Shown here: positions 44,299 to 53,625 of the stretch, in pieces
How the letters are laid out: each line of letters opens with the position of its first letter
How positions within the stretch are numbered: position 1 is the first letter of the stretch
Source: Pseudomonas sp. B21_DOA
Lineage (GTDB): Bacteria > Pseudomonadota > Gammaproteobacteria > Pseudomonadales > Pseudomonadaceae
Direction of reading: 5' to 3'
DNA: 64,000 nucleotides
Assembly: GCA_030544685.1 (NCBI GenBank)
Contig: CP086683.1
Coordinates: 5,642,001-5,706,000 of the forward strand
Translations under genes and position numbers: made by a program
The notes under the pieces: model-generated
The model's input: the letters and a program-made list of their open reading frames with translations, nothing else
Database searches by the model: none
Told to the model about the DNA's origin: nothing

Positions 44299-45099
44299 AT
44301 GACACTTTCGTTGAATGACATCACTTGGCACCGCGCCGTCGGGCAACTGATCGACGCGCTCGACAAGCCGAATTTCTGGGCGCAACTGCTGCGTTTGCTC
44401 GAGCAGTACGTAGCGTTCGATAGCTGGGTGGTGCTGCTGTTCAGCGCCGATCAGCACCCGCAGGTCTTCGCCGAATGCCCCGGCGAGGACGGCAGCCCGG
44501 ACCCGCTGTTCCAGGATTATCTACGCGGTCTGTACCTGCTTGACCCGTTTTACATCGCCTGCCGCGAGCAGTCGCGCACCGGCCTGTATCGCCTCTCGGA
44601 AGTCGCGCCGGAGCATTTCGAGCTGACCGAGTACTACCAGCGATACTTTCGTCTGAATGTGGTGGCCGACGAAATCCAGTTCAATTGCCAGCTCGAAGGC
44701 GAGCGCACGCTGTGCCTGTCGCTGGGCAGTGAAAAACGTTTCACTGGAGAGCAGATCGCTTTGCTGTCTTTGATTCAACCATGGGTGCTCGGCCTGTTGC
44801 GCCAACGTCTGCCGTACGAAATCAACGAAACCGTGGCCCTCGCCGTCGCACCTGCGCAGGCAGACTGGCGGGTGCAACTGGAAGCGTCGGTGCAACAGCT
44901 CAAAGGCGCACAACTGACCGCGCGGGAACTGGATGTGGGGCGCTTGATGCTCAGCGGTTGTTCGAGCAAAGAAATCGCCCGTAAGCTGGAAATCTCCGTG
45001 GAAACCGTGAAAGTCCATAAGAAACACATGTACAGCAAGCTGGGGATCAAATCCCAGTCCGAGCTGTTTTCGATTTTTCTACAGGCGCAGAACGCCTGA
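44299..45099 (+). CDS. LuxR-type transcriptional regulator
   Basis: 266 residues. C-terminal LuxR HTH (about 198-260): LTARELDVGRLMLSGCSSKE and VETVKVHKKHMYSKLGI. The N-terminal 190 residues form a sensory domain that does not show the AHL-binding pattern I would expect of quorum sensors, nor a receiver Asp. Divergent from the C-N hydrolase, so a likely regulator of it. Confidence 0.85.
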   Translation: MTLSLNDITWHRAVGQLIDALDKPNFWAQLLRLLEQYVAFDSWVVLLFSADQHPQVFAECPGEDGSPDPLFQDYLRGLYLLDPFYIACREQSRTGLYRLSEVAPEHFELTEYYQRYFRLNVVADEIQFNCQLEGERTLCLSLGSEKRFTGEQIALLSLIQPWVLGLLRQRLPYEINETVALAVAPAQADWRVQLEASVQQLKGAQLTARELDVGRLMLSGCSSKEIARKLEISVETVKVHKKHMYSKLGIKSQSELFSIFLQAQNA

Positions 45100-45120
45100 A
45101 ACAGTGTGATTCACGCTTTT

Positions 45121-45209
45121 TGTGGGAGCGAGCCTGCTCGCGAATGCGTCGGGTCAGAAAATAATTTTTCTACTGACAGGTCGCTTTCGCGAGCCGGCTC
45201 GCTCCCACA
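45121..45209. repeat. REPIN (inverted REP pair)
   Basis: TGTGGGAGCGAGCCTGCTCG at the left and CGAGCCGGCTCGCTCCCACA at the right, in inverted orientation, after the LuxR gene. Confidence 0.9.
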
Positions 45210-45256
45210 GGGATGTGTGCCGTTGCACAAAATTGAGTCCGAACCAAGGAAACCGT

Positions 45257-46876
45257 ATGAGCCTGTCGCTGCTGAGCCGCTACGCCTTCTTTGCCGTCTG
45301 TGTGATTTTCACTCTCGCCAGCCTGCCCTTCCTCGAACATGACTGGCTGTGGCCGATCACCGCCGTCACCGCGGTGCTGAGCCTGCTCGGCGTGTTTGAC
45401 CTGCTGCAGACGCGCCATGCAGTGCGCCGCAATTATCCGATTCTGGGCAATATCCGTTATCTGGTCGAAGGTATCCGCCCGGAGATTCGCCAGTACCTGC
45501 TCGAATCCGACAGTGATGCCCTGCCCTTCTCCCGCGCCCAGCGTTCGCTGGTGTACTCGCGCGCGAAAAACGAAACCGCCGACAAACCGTTTGGCACGCT
45601 GATCGACGTCTATCAGTCCGGCTTCGAATTCATCGGCCACTCGATGCGCCCGGCGCCGTTGAGTGACCCGACCGGTTTCCGTGTCACTGTCGGCGGGCCG
45701 CAGTGCACGCAGCCATACTCGGCGTCGATCTTCAATATCTCGGCGATGAGCTTCGGCTCACTCAGCGCCAATGCCATCCGCGCCTTGAATCAGGGTGCCA
45801 AGCTTGGCAACTTCGCCCACGACACCGGTGAAGGCAGCATCAGCCCGTATCACCGCGAGCACGGCGGCGACCTGACCTGGGAACTGGGCAGCGGCTACTT
45901 CGGCTGTCGCACCAGCGACGGCCGTTTCGACCCGGAGCGCTTCGCCGTGCAGGCACAGAACCCGCAAGTGCGCATGATCGAAATCAAGATGAGCCAGGGC
46001 GCCAAACCCGGCCACGGCGGTATCCTGCCCAAGCACAAGGTCACCAAAGAAATCGCAGAGACCCGCGGCATCCTGATGGGCGAGGACTGCGTTTCGCCGT
46101 CGCGCCACAGTGCGTTTTCCACGCCGATCGAAATGATGCAGTTCATCCAGCAACTGCGTGAGCTGTCCGGTGGCAAACCGGTGGGCTTCAAGTTCTGCCT
46201 CGGCCATCCGTGGGAATTCATGGGGATCGCCAAGGCCATGCTGGAAACCGGCATTCTTCCGGACTTCATCGTCGTTGATGGCAAGGAAGGCGGCACTGGC
46301 GCGGCGCCGGTCGAGTTCACCGACCACATCGGTGTACCGATGCGCGAGGGCCTGCTGTTCGTCCATAACACGCTGGTCGGCCTCAACCTGCGCGACAAGA
46401 TCAAACTCGGCGCCAGCGGCAAGATCGTCAGCGCCTTCGACATCGCCAGCGTGTTGGCCATCGGCGCTGACTGGGCCAACTCCGCACGCGGCTTCATGTT
46501 CGCCATTGGCTGCATCCAATCGCAAAGCTGCCACACCAACAAATGCCCGACCGGCGTCGCCACTCAGGACGCCCTGCGCCAACGCGCCTTGGTGGTGCCG
46601 GACAAAGCCCAGCGCGTCTACAACTTCCATCGCAGCACACTCAAAGCGCTGGCAGAAATGCTCGCTGCCGCCGGGCTTGATCATCCTTCGCAACTGTCGG
46701 CCAAGCATCTGGTTCGTCGCATGTCGGCGACCGAGATCAAGTTGTTCTCGCAGCTGCATGTGTTTCTGAAACCGGGGGAACTGCTTACCGGCGAAGTGAA
46801 TGGCGAGTTCTATTCGCGGATGTGGCAGATGGCGCGGGCGGACAGTTTTGAGCCGCAGGAAGTGGTAGCGGCGTAA
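45257..46876 (+). CDS. FMN-binding glutamate-synthase-family membrane protein
   Basis: 539 residues from ATG 45257. Two N-terminal helices (about 8-24 and 30-46) anchor a stand-alone glutamate-synthase alpha-domain with FMN-binding (ISAMSFGSLSANA, VVDGKEGGTGAAPVE) and a 3Fe-4S Cys set CIQSQSCHTNKCPTG. It lacks the glutaminase domain of true GltB, so it cannot be glutamate synthase itself. Widespread in proteobacteria; reaction unknown. Confidence 0.88.
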   Translation: MSLSLLSRYAFFAVCVIFTLASLPFLEHDWLWPITAVTAVLSLLGVFDLLQTRHAVRRNYPILGNIRYLVEGIRPEIRQYLLESDSDALPFSRAQRSLVYSRAKNETADKPFGTLIDVYQSGFEFIGHSMRPAPLSDPTGFRVTVGGPQCTQPYSASIFNISAMSFGSLSANAIRALNQGAKLGNFAHDTGEGSISPYHREHGGDLTWELGSGYFGCRTSDGRFDPERFAVQAQNPQVRMIEIKMSQGAKPGHGGILPKHKVTKEIAETRGILMGEDCVSPSRHSAFSTPIEMMQFIQQLRELSGGKPVGFKFCLGHPWEFMGIAKAMLETGILPDFIVVDGKEGGTGAAPVEFTDHIGVPMREGLLFVHNTLVGLNLRDKIKLGASGKIVSAFDIASVLAIGADWANSARGFMFAIGCIQSQSCHTNKCPTGVATQDALRQRALVVPDKAQRVYNFHRSTLKALAEMLAAAGLDHPSQLSAKHLVRRMSATEIKLFSQLHVFLKPGELLTGEVNGEFYSRMWQMARADSFEPQEVVAA

Positions 46877-46901
46877 GACTGGCGATCAGCTCGCGTGAAC
46901 C

Positions 46902-46931
46902 AAAAAGCCCCGATCTTGCGACCGGGGCTTT
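46902..46931. terminator. Bidirectional terminator
   Basis: AGCCCCG (46906-46912) pairs with CGGGGCT (46923-46929) and has A and T runs outside; it lies between convergent genes. Confidence 0.8.
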
Positions 46932-46952
46932 GTGGTTTTCAGGCGTCAGGAT

Positions 46953-48374
46953 TCAAGAAACCGAACGCACCGAACCTTGCGACACTTGCGTCGGCTGCAA
47001 CTTGAACACGTAAAACAACACCGTCAGCAACACCAGAAACGCCGGCCCGACATACAGTGCCACGCGGGTGTCGGGGAAGTACGCCATCAGGCCGACCACC
47101 AACACCAGAAACGCCAGGGCGAAATACGAACTGACCGGGTACAGCCACATCTTGTACTTGAGGCCGGCACGTTCGCTGGCGCTCAGGCCTTTGCGAAATT
47201 TCAGTTGCGCCAGCAGGATCATCACCCAGGTCCAGATCGCACCGAAGGTCGCGATCGAGGTGACCCAGACGAAGACTTTTTCCGGCACCAGATAGTTGAG
47301 CACTACACCCAACAGCAACACCGCAATCGACAGCAACAACGCGCGGCGCGGCACGCCGTTGTTCGAGGTCTTGGCGAAACCGGCCGGGGCCTGGCCGTTC
47401 TGCGCCAGGCTGTAGAGCATGCGGCCGGTGCTGAAGATGCCGCCATTGCATGACGACAGCGCCGCCGTAATCACCACGAAGTTGATGATGCCAGCCGCGG
47501 TCTTGATGCCCAGACGCTCGAAGGTCATCACGAACGGGCTGCCCTGGGTGCCGATTTCATTCCACGGGTAGATCGACAGGATGACGAACAGCGCACCGAC
47601 GTAGAACAGCAGGATCCGCCAGAACACCGAGCCGATCGCGTCGGGAATGGTCTTTTGCGGATTCTTCGCTTCACCGGCGGTCAGGCCGATCATTTCCACG
47701 CCGAGGTAGGCGAACATGACCATTTGCAGCGACATCAGCACGCCGGTTACGCCGTTGGGCATGAAACCGCCGTGGGCCCACAGGTTGGAGATGCCCAGTG
47801 CCACACCGTCGTTGCCGAAACCGAAGGCGATGATGCCGACGCCGCCGATGACCATGGCGATGATGGTGACGATCTTGATCAGGGCGAACCAGAATTCGAA
47901 TTCGCCGAAGGCTTTCACCGCGATCAGGTTGATCGAGCCCATGCTGATCAGCGCCGCCAGGGCCCAGATCCAGCGCGGCACATCCGGGAACCAGATGCCC
48001 ATGTAGACCGCCACCGCAGTGATTTCCGCGACACACGTCACCAGCCACAGGAACCAGTAGTTCCAGCCGGTGAGAAAGCCGGCCAGCGGCCCGAGGTAAT
48101 CCTGCGCGTAGCGGCTGAACGAGCCGGCCACCGGGTTATGCACGGCCATTTCGCCGAGCGCGCGCATGATCACCAGGATCGCCAGACCGCCAAGAATGTA
48201 AGACAGCATGATCGCCGGGCCGGCCATTTCGATGGCTTTGGCCGAACCGAGAAACAGACCGACGCCGATACAGGCACCGAGCGCCATCAGGCGGATATGC
48301 CGTTCGCCGAGTTCACGTTTGAGCGGACCGCCCGAAGCGGTGTCGCCGTACGGCTGAGGATTGCCAACTGGCAT
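46953..48374 (-). CDS. Amino-acid permease (AAT family, ProY-like)
   Basis: 473 residues, twelve helices. N-terminal block RHIRLMALGACIGVGLFLGS and YLGVEMIGLTAGEAKNPQKT are those of the AAT amino-acid permeases (ProY/GabP/CycA group). Exact substrate not predictable. ATG 48374; the RAYT gene lies on the other side, divergent. Confidence 0.88.
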   Translation of the reverse strand: MPVGNPQPYGDTASGGPLKRELGERHIRLMALGACIGVGLFLGSAKAIEMAGPAIMLSYILGGLAILVIMRALGEMAVHNPVAGSFSRYAQDYLGPLAGFLTGWNYWFLWLVTCVAEITAVAVYMGIWFPDVPRWIWALAALISMGSINLIAVKAFGEFEFWFALIKIVTIIAMVIGGVGIIAFGFGNDGVALGISNLWAHGGFMPNGVTGVLMSLQMVMFAYLGVEMIGLTAGEAKNPQKTIPDAIGSVFWRILLFYVGALFVILSIYPWNEIGTQGSPFVMTFERLGIKTAAGIINFVVITAALSSCNGGIFSTGRMLYSLAQNGQAPAGFAKTSNNGVPRRALLLSIAVLLLGVVLNYLVPEKVFVWVTSIATFGAIWTWVMILLAQLKFRKGLSASERAGLKYKMWLYPVSSYFALAFLVLVVGLMAYFPDTRVALYVGPAFLVLLTVLFYVFKLQPTQVSQGSVRSVS

Positions 48375-48829
48375 AGGGGTACAACCTCGTCTTGTTATTG
48401 GATATGACCACCGGGTTTCGAAGCGTCGGCCGATAGGCCTTGGCTGGGCAGGAAACCGCGTCGGCTTCGTGGGCAGACGCGTCTCGCAGGGCGGGCCTGA
48501 AAGATCAGCGGGGCGTGCAGTATAAAAAGCTCAGGGCAGGATTTTTCACTCTAAAAGTCACAACATTCAGCGACAACTCTCGGCAATTGTGGGTTCCGCG
48601 GAGAGGCATTACCTGCATTACGTAGGAAAAGTCGCCACTGAAAAAGCCGCGAAGTATTGCACAGCGATGGTGCAGCGTCATGTTTCAGCCCTAGGGCATT
48701 TGATCCACTGTGTGATGTCTCGCCTCGCTTGATCACGGATAAATCGCCGACGGATTCAGAAATTTCACTCAACAGTTGCAGCGCCGACCGGGGCGGCCAA
48801 CCACTAACCTTTGAAAAAGCCAGGAGCAC

Positions 48830-49304
48830 ATGCAAGGAAGCTCACCTGCCAGTCCGTCCCAACTCCCACCGTCTGCGCCAAGGTCGTTTCTCGGAAAACG
48901 GTCGTGCCTACTTCATCACCTCAGTCATCCACGAACGCCAGCCCGTATTTGCAGATTGGCAGGCCGGCCGATTACTGGTTGCCGAACTGCGCCGGGCTCA
49001 TGAGCAAGGAGTCGCGCAATCCATCGCCTGGGTTGTCATGCCTGACCACTTTCATTGGCTGATGCAATTGCAACGCGGCTCACTTGGTGAAGTCATTGGC
49101 GGTGTAAAGGCTCGCTGTACGCATGCGGTTAACAGAAAAACCGGACGTCACGGACCGCTGTGGCAAACCGGCTACCACGACCGTGCGATCCGTGACGGCG
49201 AGGACCTGGAGCCCTTCGCCCGCTACATCATCAATAATTCCTTGCGAGCCGGGCTGGTCGATAACCTCGGTGACTACCCGCTTTGGGATGCCTGCTGGCT
49301 CTGA
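48830..49304 (+). CDS. RAYT transposase (REP-associated tyrosine transposase, TnpA-REP)
   Basis: HUH-like single-copy transposase, about 150-160 residues. Reads RPNSHRLRQGRFSENGRAYF, the metal-binding HxH in MPDHFHWLMQL, and the catalytic Tyr in FARYIINNSLRAGLV. The best start is ATG 48830 after CAGGAG, but it requires removing one base to enter the main frame; otherwise the open frame runs back to 48657 without a convincing start. It stands directly upstream of a 221-bp tandem REPIN array, its probable substrate. Confidence 0.85.
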
Positions 49305-49358
49305 GCGCAATAGTGCTATGGAATAGGTGGATTTCTTCCTCACACAGACAAACTCCCG

Positions 49359-50173
49359 GGATGTGAACAGCCTCTTTGTGGCGAGGGGATTTATCCCCCG
49401 CTCGACTGCGCAGCAGGCGCAACTTCCTTACACGCGGTGTGCCTGTAGAAACCGTGTTGGCAGGTTTTGGGGCTGCTTCGCAGCCCAACGGGGATGAATC
49501 CCCTCGCCACAGGGAATCCCTGCAAGACTGATAAATCTGCTAGCCACAGGGAGTCCATTGCTCGCACAGACACATCATGGGGATGTGAACAGTCTCTTTG
49601 TGGTGAGGGATTTATCCCCGCTCGGCTGCGCAGCAGTCGCCACTTCCTCACACGCGGTGTGCCTGTAGTAACCGTGGAGGCAGGTTTTGGGGCCGCTTCG
49701 CGGCCCAACGGGGATGAATCCCCTCGCCACAGGGAGTCCCTGCAAGACTGATAAATCTGCTAGCCACAGGGAGTCCATTGCTCGCACAGACACATCATGG
49801 GGATGTGAACAGTCTCTTTGTGGTGAGGGGATTTATCCCCGCTCGGCTGCGAAGCAGGCGCACCTTGCTCAAACGCGGTGTGCCTGTAGAAACCGTGTTG
49901 GCAGGTTTTGGGGCCGCTTCGCAGCCCAACGGGGATGAATCCCCTCGCCACAGGGAATCCCTGCATGACTGATAAATCTGCTAGCCACAGGGAGTCCATT
50001 GCTCGCACAGACACATCATGGGGATGTGAACAATCTCTCTGTGGTGAGGGGATTTATCCCCGCTCGGCTGCGCAGCAGGCGCAATTTCCTCACACGCGGT
50101 GGGCCTGTAGAAACCGTGTTGGCAGGTTTTGGTGCCGGTTCGCGGCCCAACGGGGATGAATCCCCTCGCCACA
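49359..50173. repeat. Tandem array, about 3.7 copies of a ~221-bp unit, each containing a REPIN
   Basis: Units begin with GGATGTGAAC at 49359, 49581, 49801 and 50022, so periods are 222, 220 and 221. Each unit holds an inverted pair: GTGGCGAGGGGATTTATCCC at the left (or a variant) and GGGGATGAATCCCCTCGCCA at the right, plus a spacer containing GTGTGCCTGTAGAAACCGTG. The REP core GGGGATTTATCCCC is a different family from the six other REPINs in this window. The fourth unit ends right after its second REP arm. No gene lies here; the short open frames inside are repeat artefacts. Confidence 0.92.
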
Positions 50174-50282
50174 GTGTTTGTTCCAGTTTTATTCAGATAA
50201 AGCGCAGGCTCCGCTCTTCACATTTTTTTCACCGGCTCCAACCACCGTCTAAGCTTCAGACAAGTCCGATCAATCTGCGTGA

Positions 50283-53200
50283 ATGGATCAGTCGACTATG
50301 GGCGCTTTGTGGCAAACCGATTCGAGTAAAACCGTGGTTCCGACTGAACGTGTGGATGAAGCGCCTGTCCCTGAAAAACCCCGCCGCAGCCGGCACGGGT
50401 GGAAGGCTTTCTGGTTGTTGCTGGTGATCATCGCGGTGGTGGTGGGACTTGCCGCATCCAAGGAAATGCGCACCTCGCGTTTTCAGGCGCGGGAGCTGAG
50501 TCAGTACGCCGCTTCGCTGACCTACAGGCTCGAGCCCGGCCCCAGCGAAGCGATCCACTATCCGGGCAACGGTCCTTTCGATCTGCGTCTGGGTTACAGC
50601 TCACTCGACGAATTCCTGCCGCGCCTGCTCAAGCGCAACTATGTGATCACCGAGCAGACGCGCTTCTCCCTGCCCTGCTCGGTTACACCGACAAAGGCCT
50701 GTTCGTGCCGTATTCGGAAAAGATTCAGGCCGGGCTGTCGATCGCCGATTGCCGAGGCGCGCCGCTGTATCGGTACAACTATCCGCAGCAACTGTATGCC
50801 GACTTCGCAGCGATTCCGCCGGTGGTGGTCAGCAGTCTGCTGTTCATCGAAAACCGTTTCCTTCTCGACCCGAAACAGCCGCTGGCCAACCCGGCGGTGG
50901 ACTGGCCGCGCTTCGGCATGGCGGCGTGGTCGCAAGTGGCGAAGCTGCTGCACCTGCCCGGGCAATCGGCCGGTGGCAGCACCCTGGCGACGCAACTGGA
51001 AAAGTATCGCCATTCGCCCGACGGCCTGACCGTGTCCGGCGCGGAGAAGATCCGCCAGATGATTTCTGCCAGCGTGCGCGCTTATCAGGACGGCCCGGAG
51101 ACGCTTGGCGCGCGGCAGAACATCGTCCGCGATTACCTCAACAGCGTGCCGCTCTCGGCAGTGCCCGGCCACGGCGAAGTGCACGGCATGGCTGAAGGCT
51201 TGCGCGTCTGGTACGGCAGCGATTTCAACAAGGCCAATGAACAGCTGAACAGCCCGGCGACCGACCCGCAGACCATGGCCGCCAAGGGGCTGGCCCTGCG
51301 TGAAATGCTCTCGCTGATGATCGCCCAGCGTCGTCCTTCTCACTACCTGACCAAGGGTCGCGACGAATTGGCCAACCTCACCGACAGCCATCTGCGTCTG
51401 CTCAAACAGAACGGCGTGATCGACAGTGCCTTGGCTGACGCCGCGCTGGCGAGTACCGTGTCGTATCGCGACTGGCAGACTCAGCCAACGATGCAGCCGA
51501 TCGAAACCAACAAAGGCATCAGCGTCGCCCGCAGTCGCCTGGCGAGCATGCTCAACCGGCCGCTGTACGACCTCGATCGCCTCGACCTGTCGGCCACCAG
51601 CACCTTGCAGGGCGATCTGCAAACCCAGGCCACTGCCTATCTGAAAAAACTCGCCGACCCGGCCTACGCCGCCGAAATCGGCCTGCTTGGTGAACGCCTG
51701 CTGACGCCGACCAGCACCACGCAAGTGCGCTACAGCTTCACCCTGTTCGAACTGACGCCGGACGGCTCACGGGTGCGCGTGCAGACCGACAGCACCGATC
51801 AACCGTTCGACATCAACGAAGGCAGCAAACTCGAACTGGGTTCCACGGCAAAAATGCGCGTGCTGACCACCTATCTGCAGATCATCGCCGAGCTGCACGA
51901 CAAGTACGGCGCGATGAGCGTGGCGCAATTGAAGAAGGTCGAAGTGCCGGAGCAGGACCGCCTCAGCCAGTGGGTCGTCGATTACCTGATCCAGAACAAG
52001 GATCACGACCTGTCGAAGCTGCTCAGCGCTGCGCTGGATCGCAAGTATTCGGCGAGCCCCGGCGAAGCGTTTTTTACCGGTGGCGGTCTGCACACCTTCC
52101 ATAACTTCCGCAAAGAGGACAACGGGCGCCTGCCGACTTTGCGCGATTCGTTGCGCGAGTCGATCAACCTGCCGTTCATTCGCCTGATGCGTGACATCGT
52201 CCGTTACACAACCTACTCAGGGCCCAATGCCGAGTTGCTCAAGGATGATCGCGACCCGCGCCGTCAGGAATACCTGGCCAGTTTTGCCGACCGCGAAGGC
52301 ACCTCGTTCCTGCTCAAGTTCTGGAAAAAGTACAAAAACAAGGACACCCAGGCACGTCTGGAAACTTTCCTCGACAGCATCCGGCCGACGCCGATTCGCA
52401 TGGCGGCGGTGCACCGTTATCTGTTGCCCGACGCCAGCCAGGAAGATTTCAACAGCTTTGTTCGCGCACACCTCAAAGGCGCCAAGCTCAAGGAGAAGCT
52501 TACCGATGATCGCCTGATCCGCCTCTACGATGCCTACGGCCCCGGCAGTTACGATCTGCCTGACCAAGGCTTCATCGCCAAGGTGCATCCGCTGGACTTG
52601 TGGATGATGGGCTACCTGCTGCATCACCCGGAGGCGACTTTCAGTGAGATCGTCAAGGCCAGCCATTTCGAGCGTCAGGAAGTCTACAGCTGGCTGTTCA
52701 AGAGCCGGCACAAAGGCGCGCGCGACAGTCGCATTCGCACCATGCTCGAGATCGAAGCGTTCCTCGACATTCACCAGCGCTGGCAGAAAGTCGGCTACCC
52801 GTTCGATCACCTCGTGCCGTCGCTGGCCACCGCCATCGGCAGCTCCGGGGATCGCCCCGCCGCCCTCGCCGAGCTGATCGGCACCATCCTCAACGACGGC
52901 GTGCGCATGCCGACGCTGCGCATCGACAGCCTGCATTTCGCTGCCGGCACACCCTATGAAACGAAACTGGTCAACGATCCGCACGTCGGCAAACGGGTAA
53001 TGCCGGTGGAGGTGGCCCGAGCCATGCGCGAGGCACTGTCGCAAGTGGTCGATGCCGGTACCGCAAAACGTGTGTCCGGCAGTTTCAAATTGCCCGACGG
53101 CACACCGCTGGCGATGGGTGGCAAAACCGGTACCGGCGACAACCGCATTGCCGCGATTGGCTCCGGTGGGCGGATCATCAGTTCGAAGTCGATCAACCGC

Positions 53201-53434
53201 ACCGCGACGTTTGTGTTCTACATCGGCGATCACCATTTCGGCACCCTGACCGCGTTCGTTCCGGGGCGCTCGGCGGAAAACTTCAAGTTCACCTCGGCCC
53301 TGCCCACACAGGTGCTCAAGGGCATGGCGCCGATTCTCACGCCGCATTTGCAACCGGGCAGCGATTCGCAATGCCGCCCTGCGCAAAACACCGATGTGGC
53401 GCTGGTCGAGCACGGTCAGCGCAGCTTGAGGTAA
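50283..53434 (+). CDS. Large bifunctional penicillin-binding protein, GT51 plus transpeptidase (one frameshift)
   Basis: About 1,050 residues after correction (start ATG 50283 or 50298). One N-terminal helix (WKAFWLLLVIIAVVVGLAAS). GT51 glycosyltransferase: FIENRFLLDP, a variant of the usual EDRxF motif with the catalytic Glu kept, and GGSTLATQLEKYRHSPDG. Transpeptidase motifs: STAKMR (SxxK), SINLPF (SxN) and GGKTGTGDNR (KTG). The frame breaks at the CCC run 50668-50670, one C missing. Resembles the large transglycosylase-domain proteins typified by PA0788, longer than PBP1a/1b. Confidence 0.87.
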
Positions 53435-53625
53435 CAAAGCGTGTCGGGGTAAACGCTTCAGGGTGAGGTTTTTTTACTTTCGCAGGTGGTAACCCTGCAT
53501 TTTTCCGATTCGAATTTTCGTCGGGTTACGGCGCTGGAACGCCGTTTGCCTCCCGTTCTTTGAACTTTTGTTTTGCCCCGTCGTGGGTAGGCTGATCATT
53601 CCTCAACCAATCAAGGATGATTGCC

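Noticed and set aside
48657..48829. N-terminal extension of the RAYT protein
   Set aside because: The extra residues are unlike any RAYT; family members begin close to the RPNSHR block.
49305..50159. CRISPR array or protein-coding repeats in the 221-bp tandem block
   Set aside because: Units are too long, the spacing is not variable, and each contains paired REP palindromes; the small open frames read the repeats in different frames.
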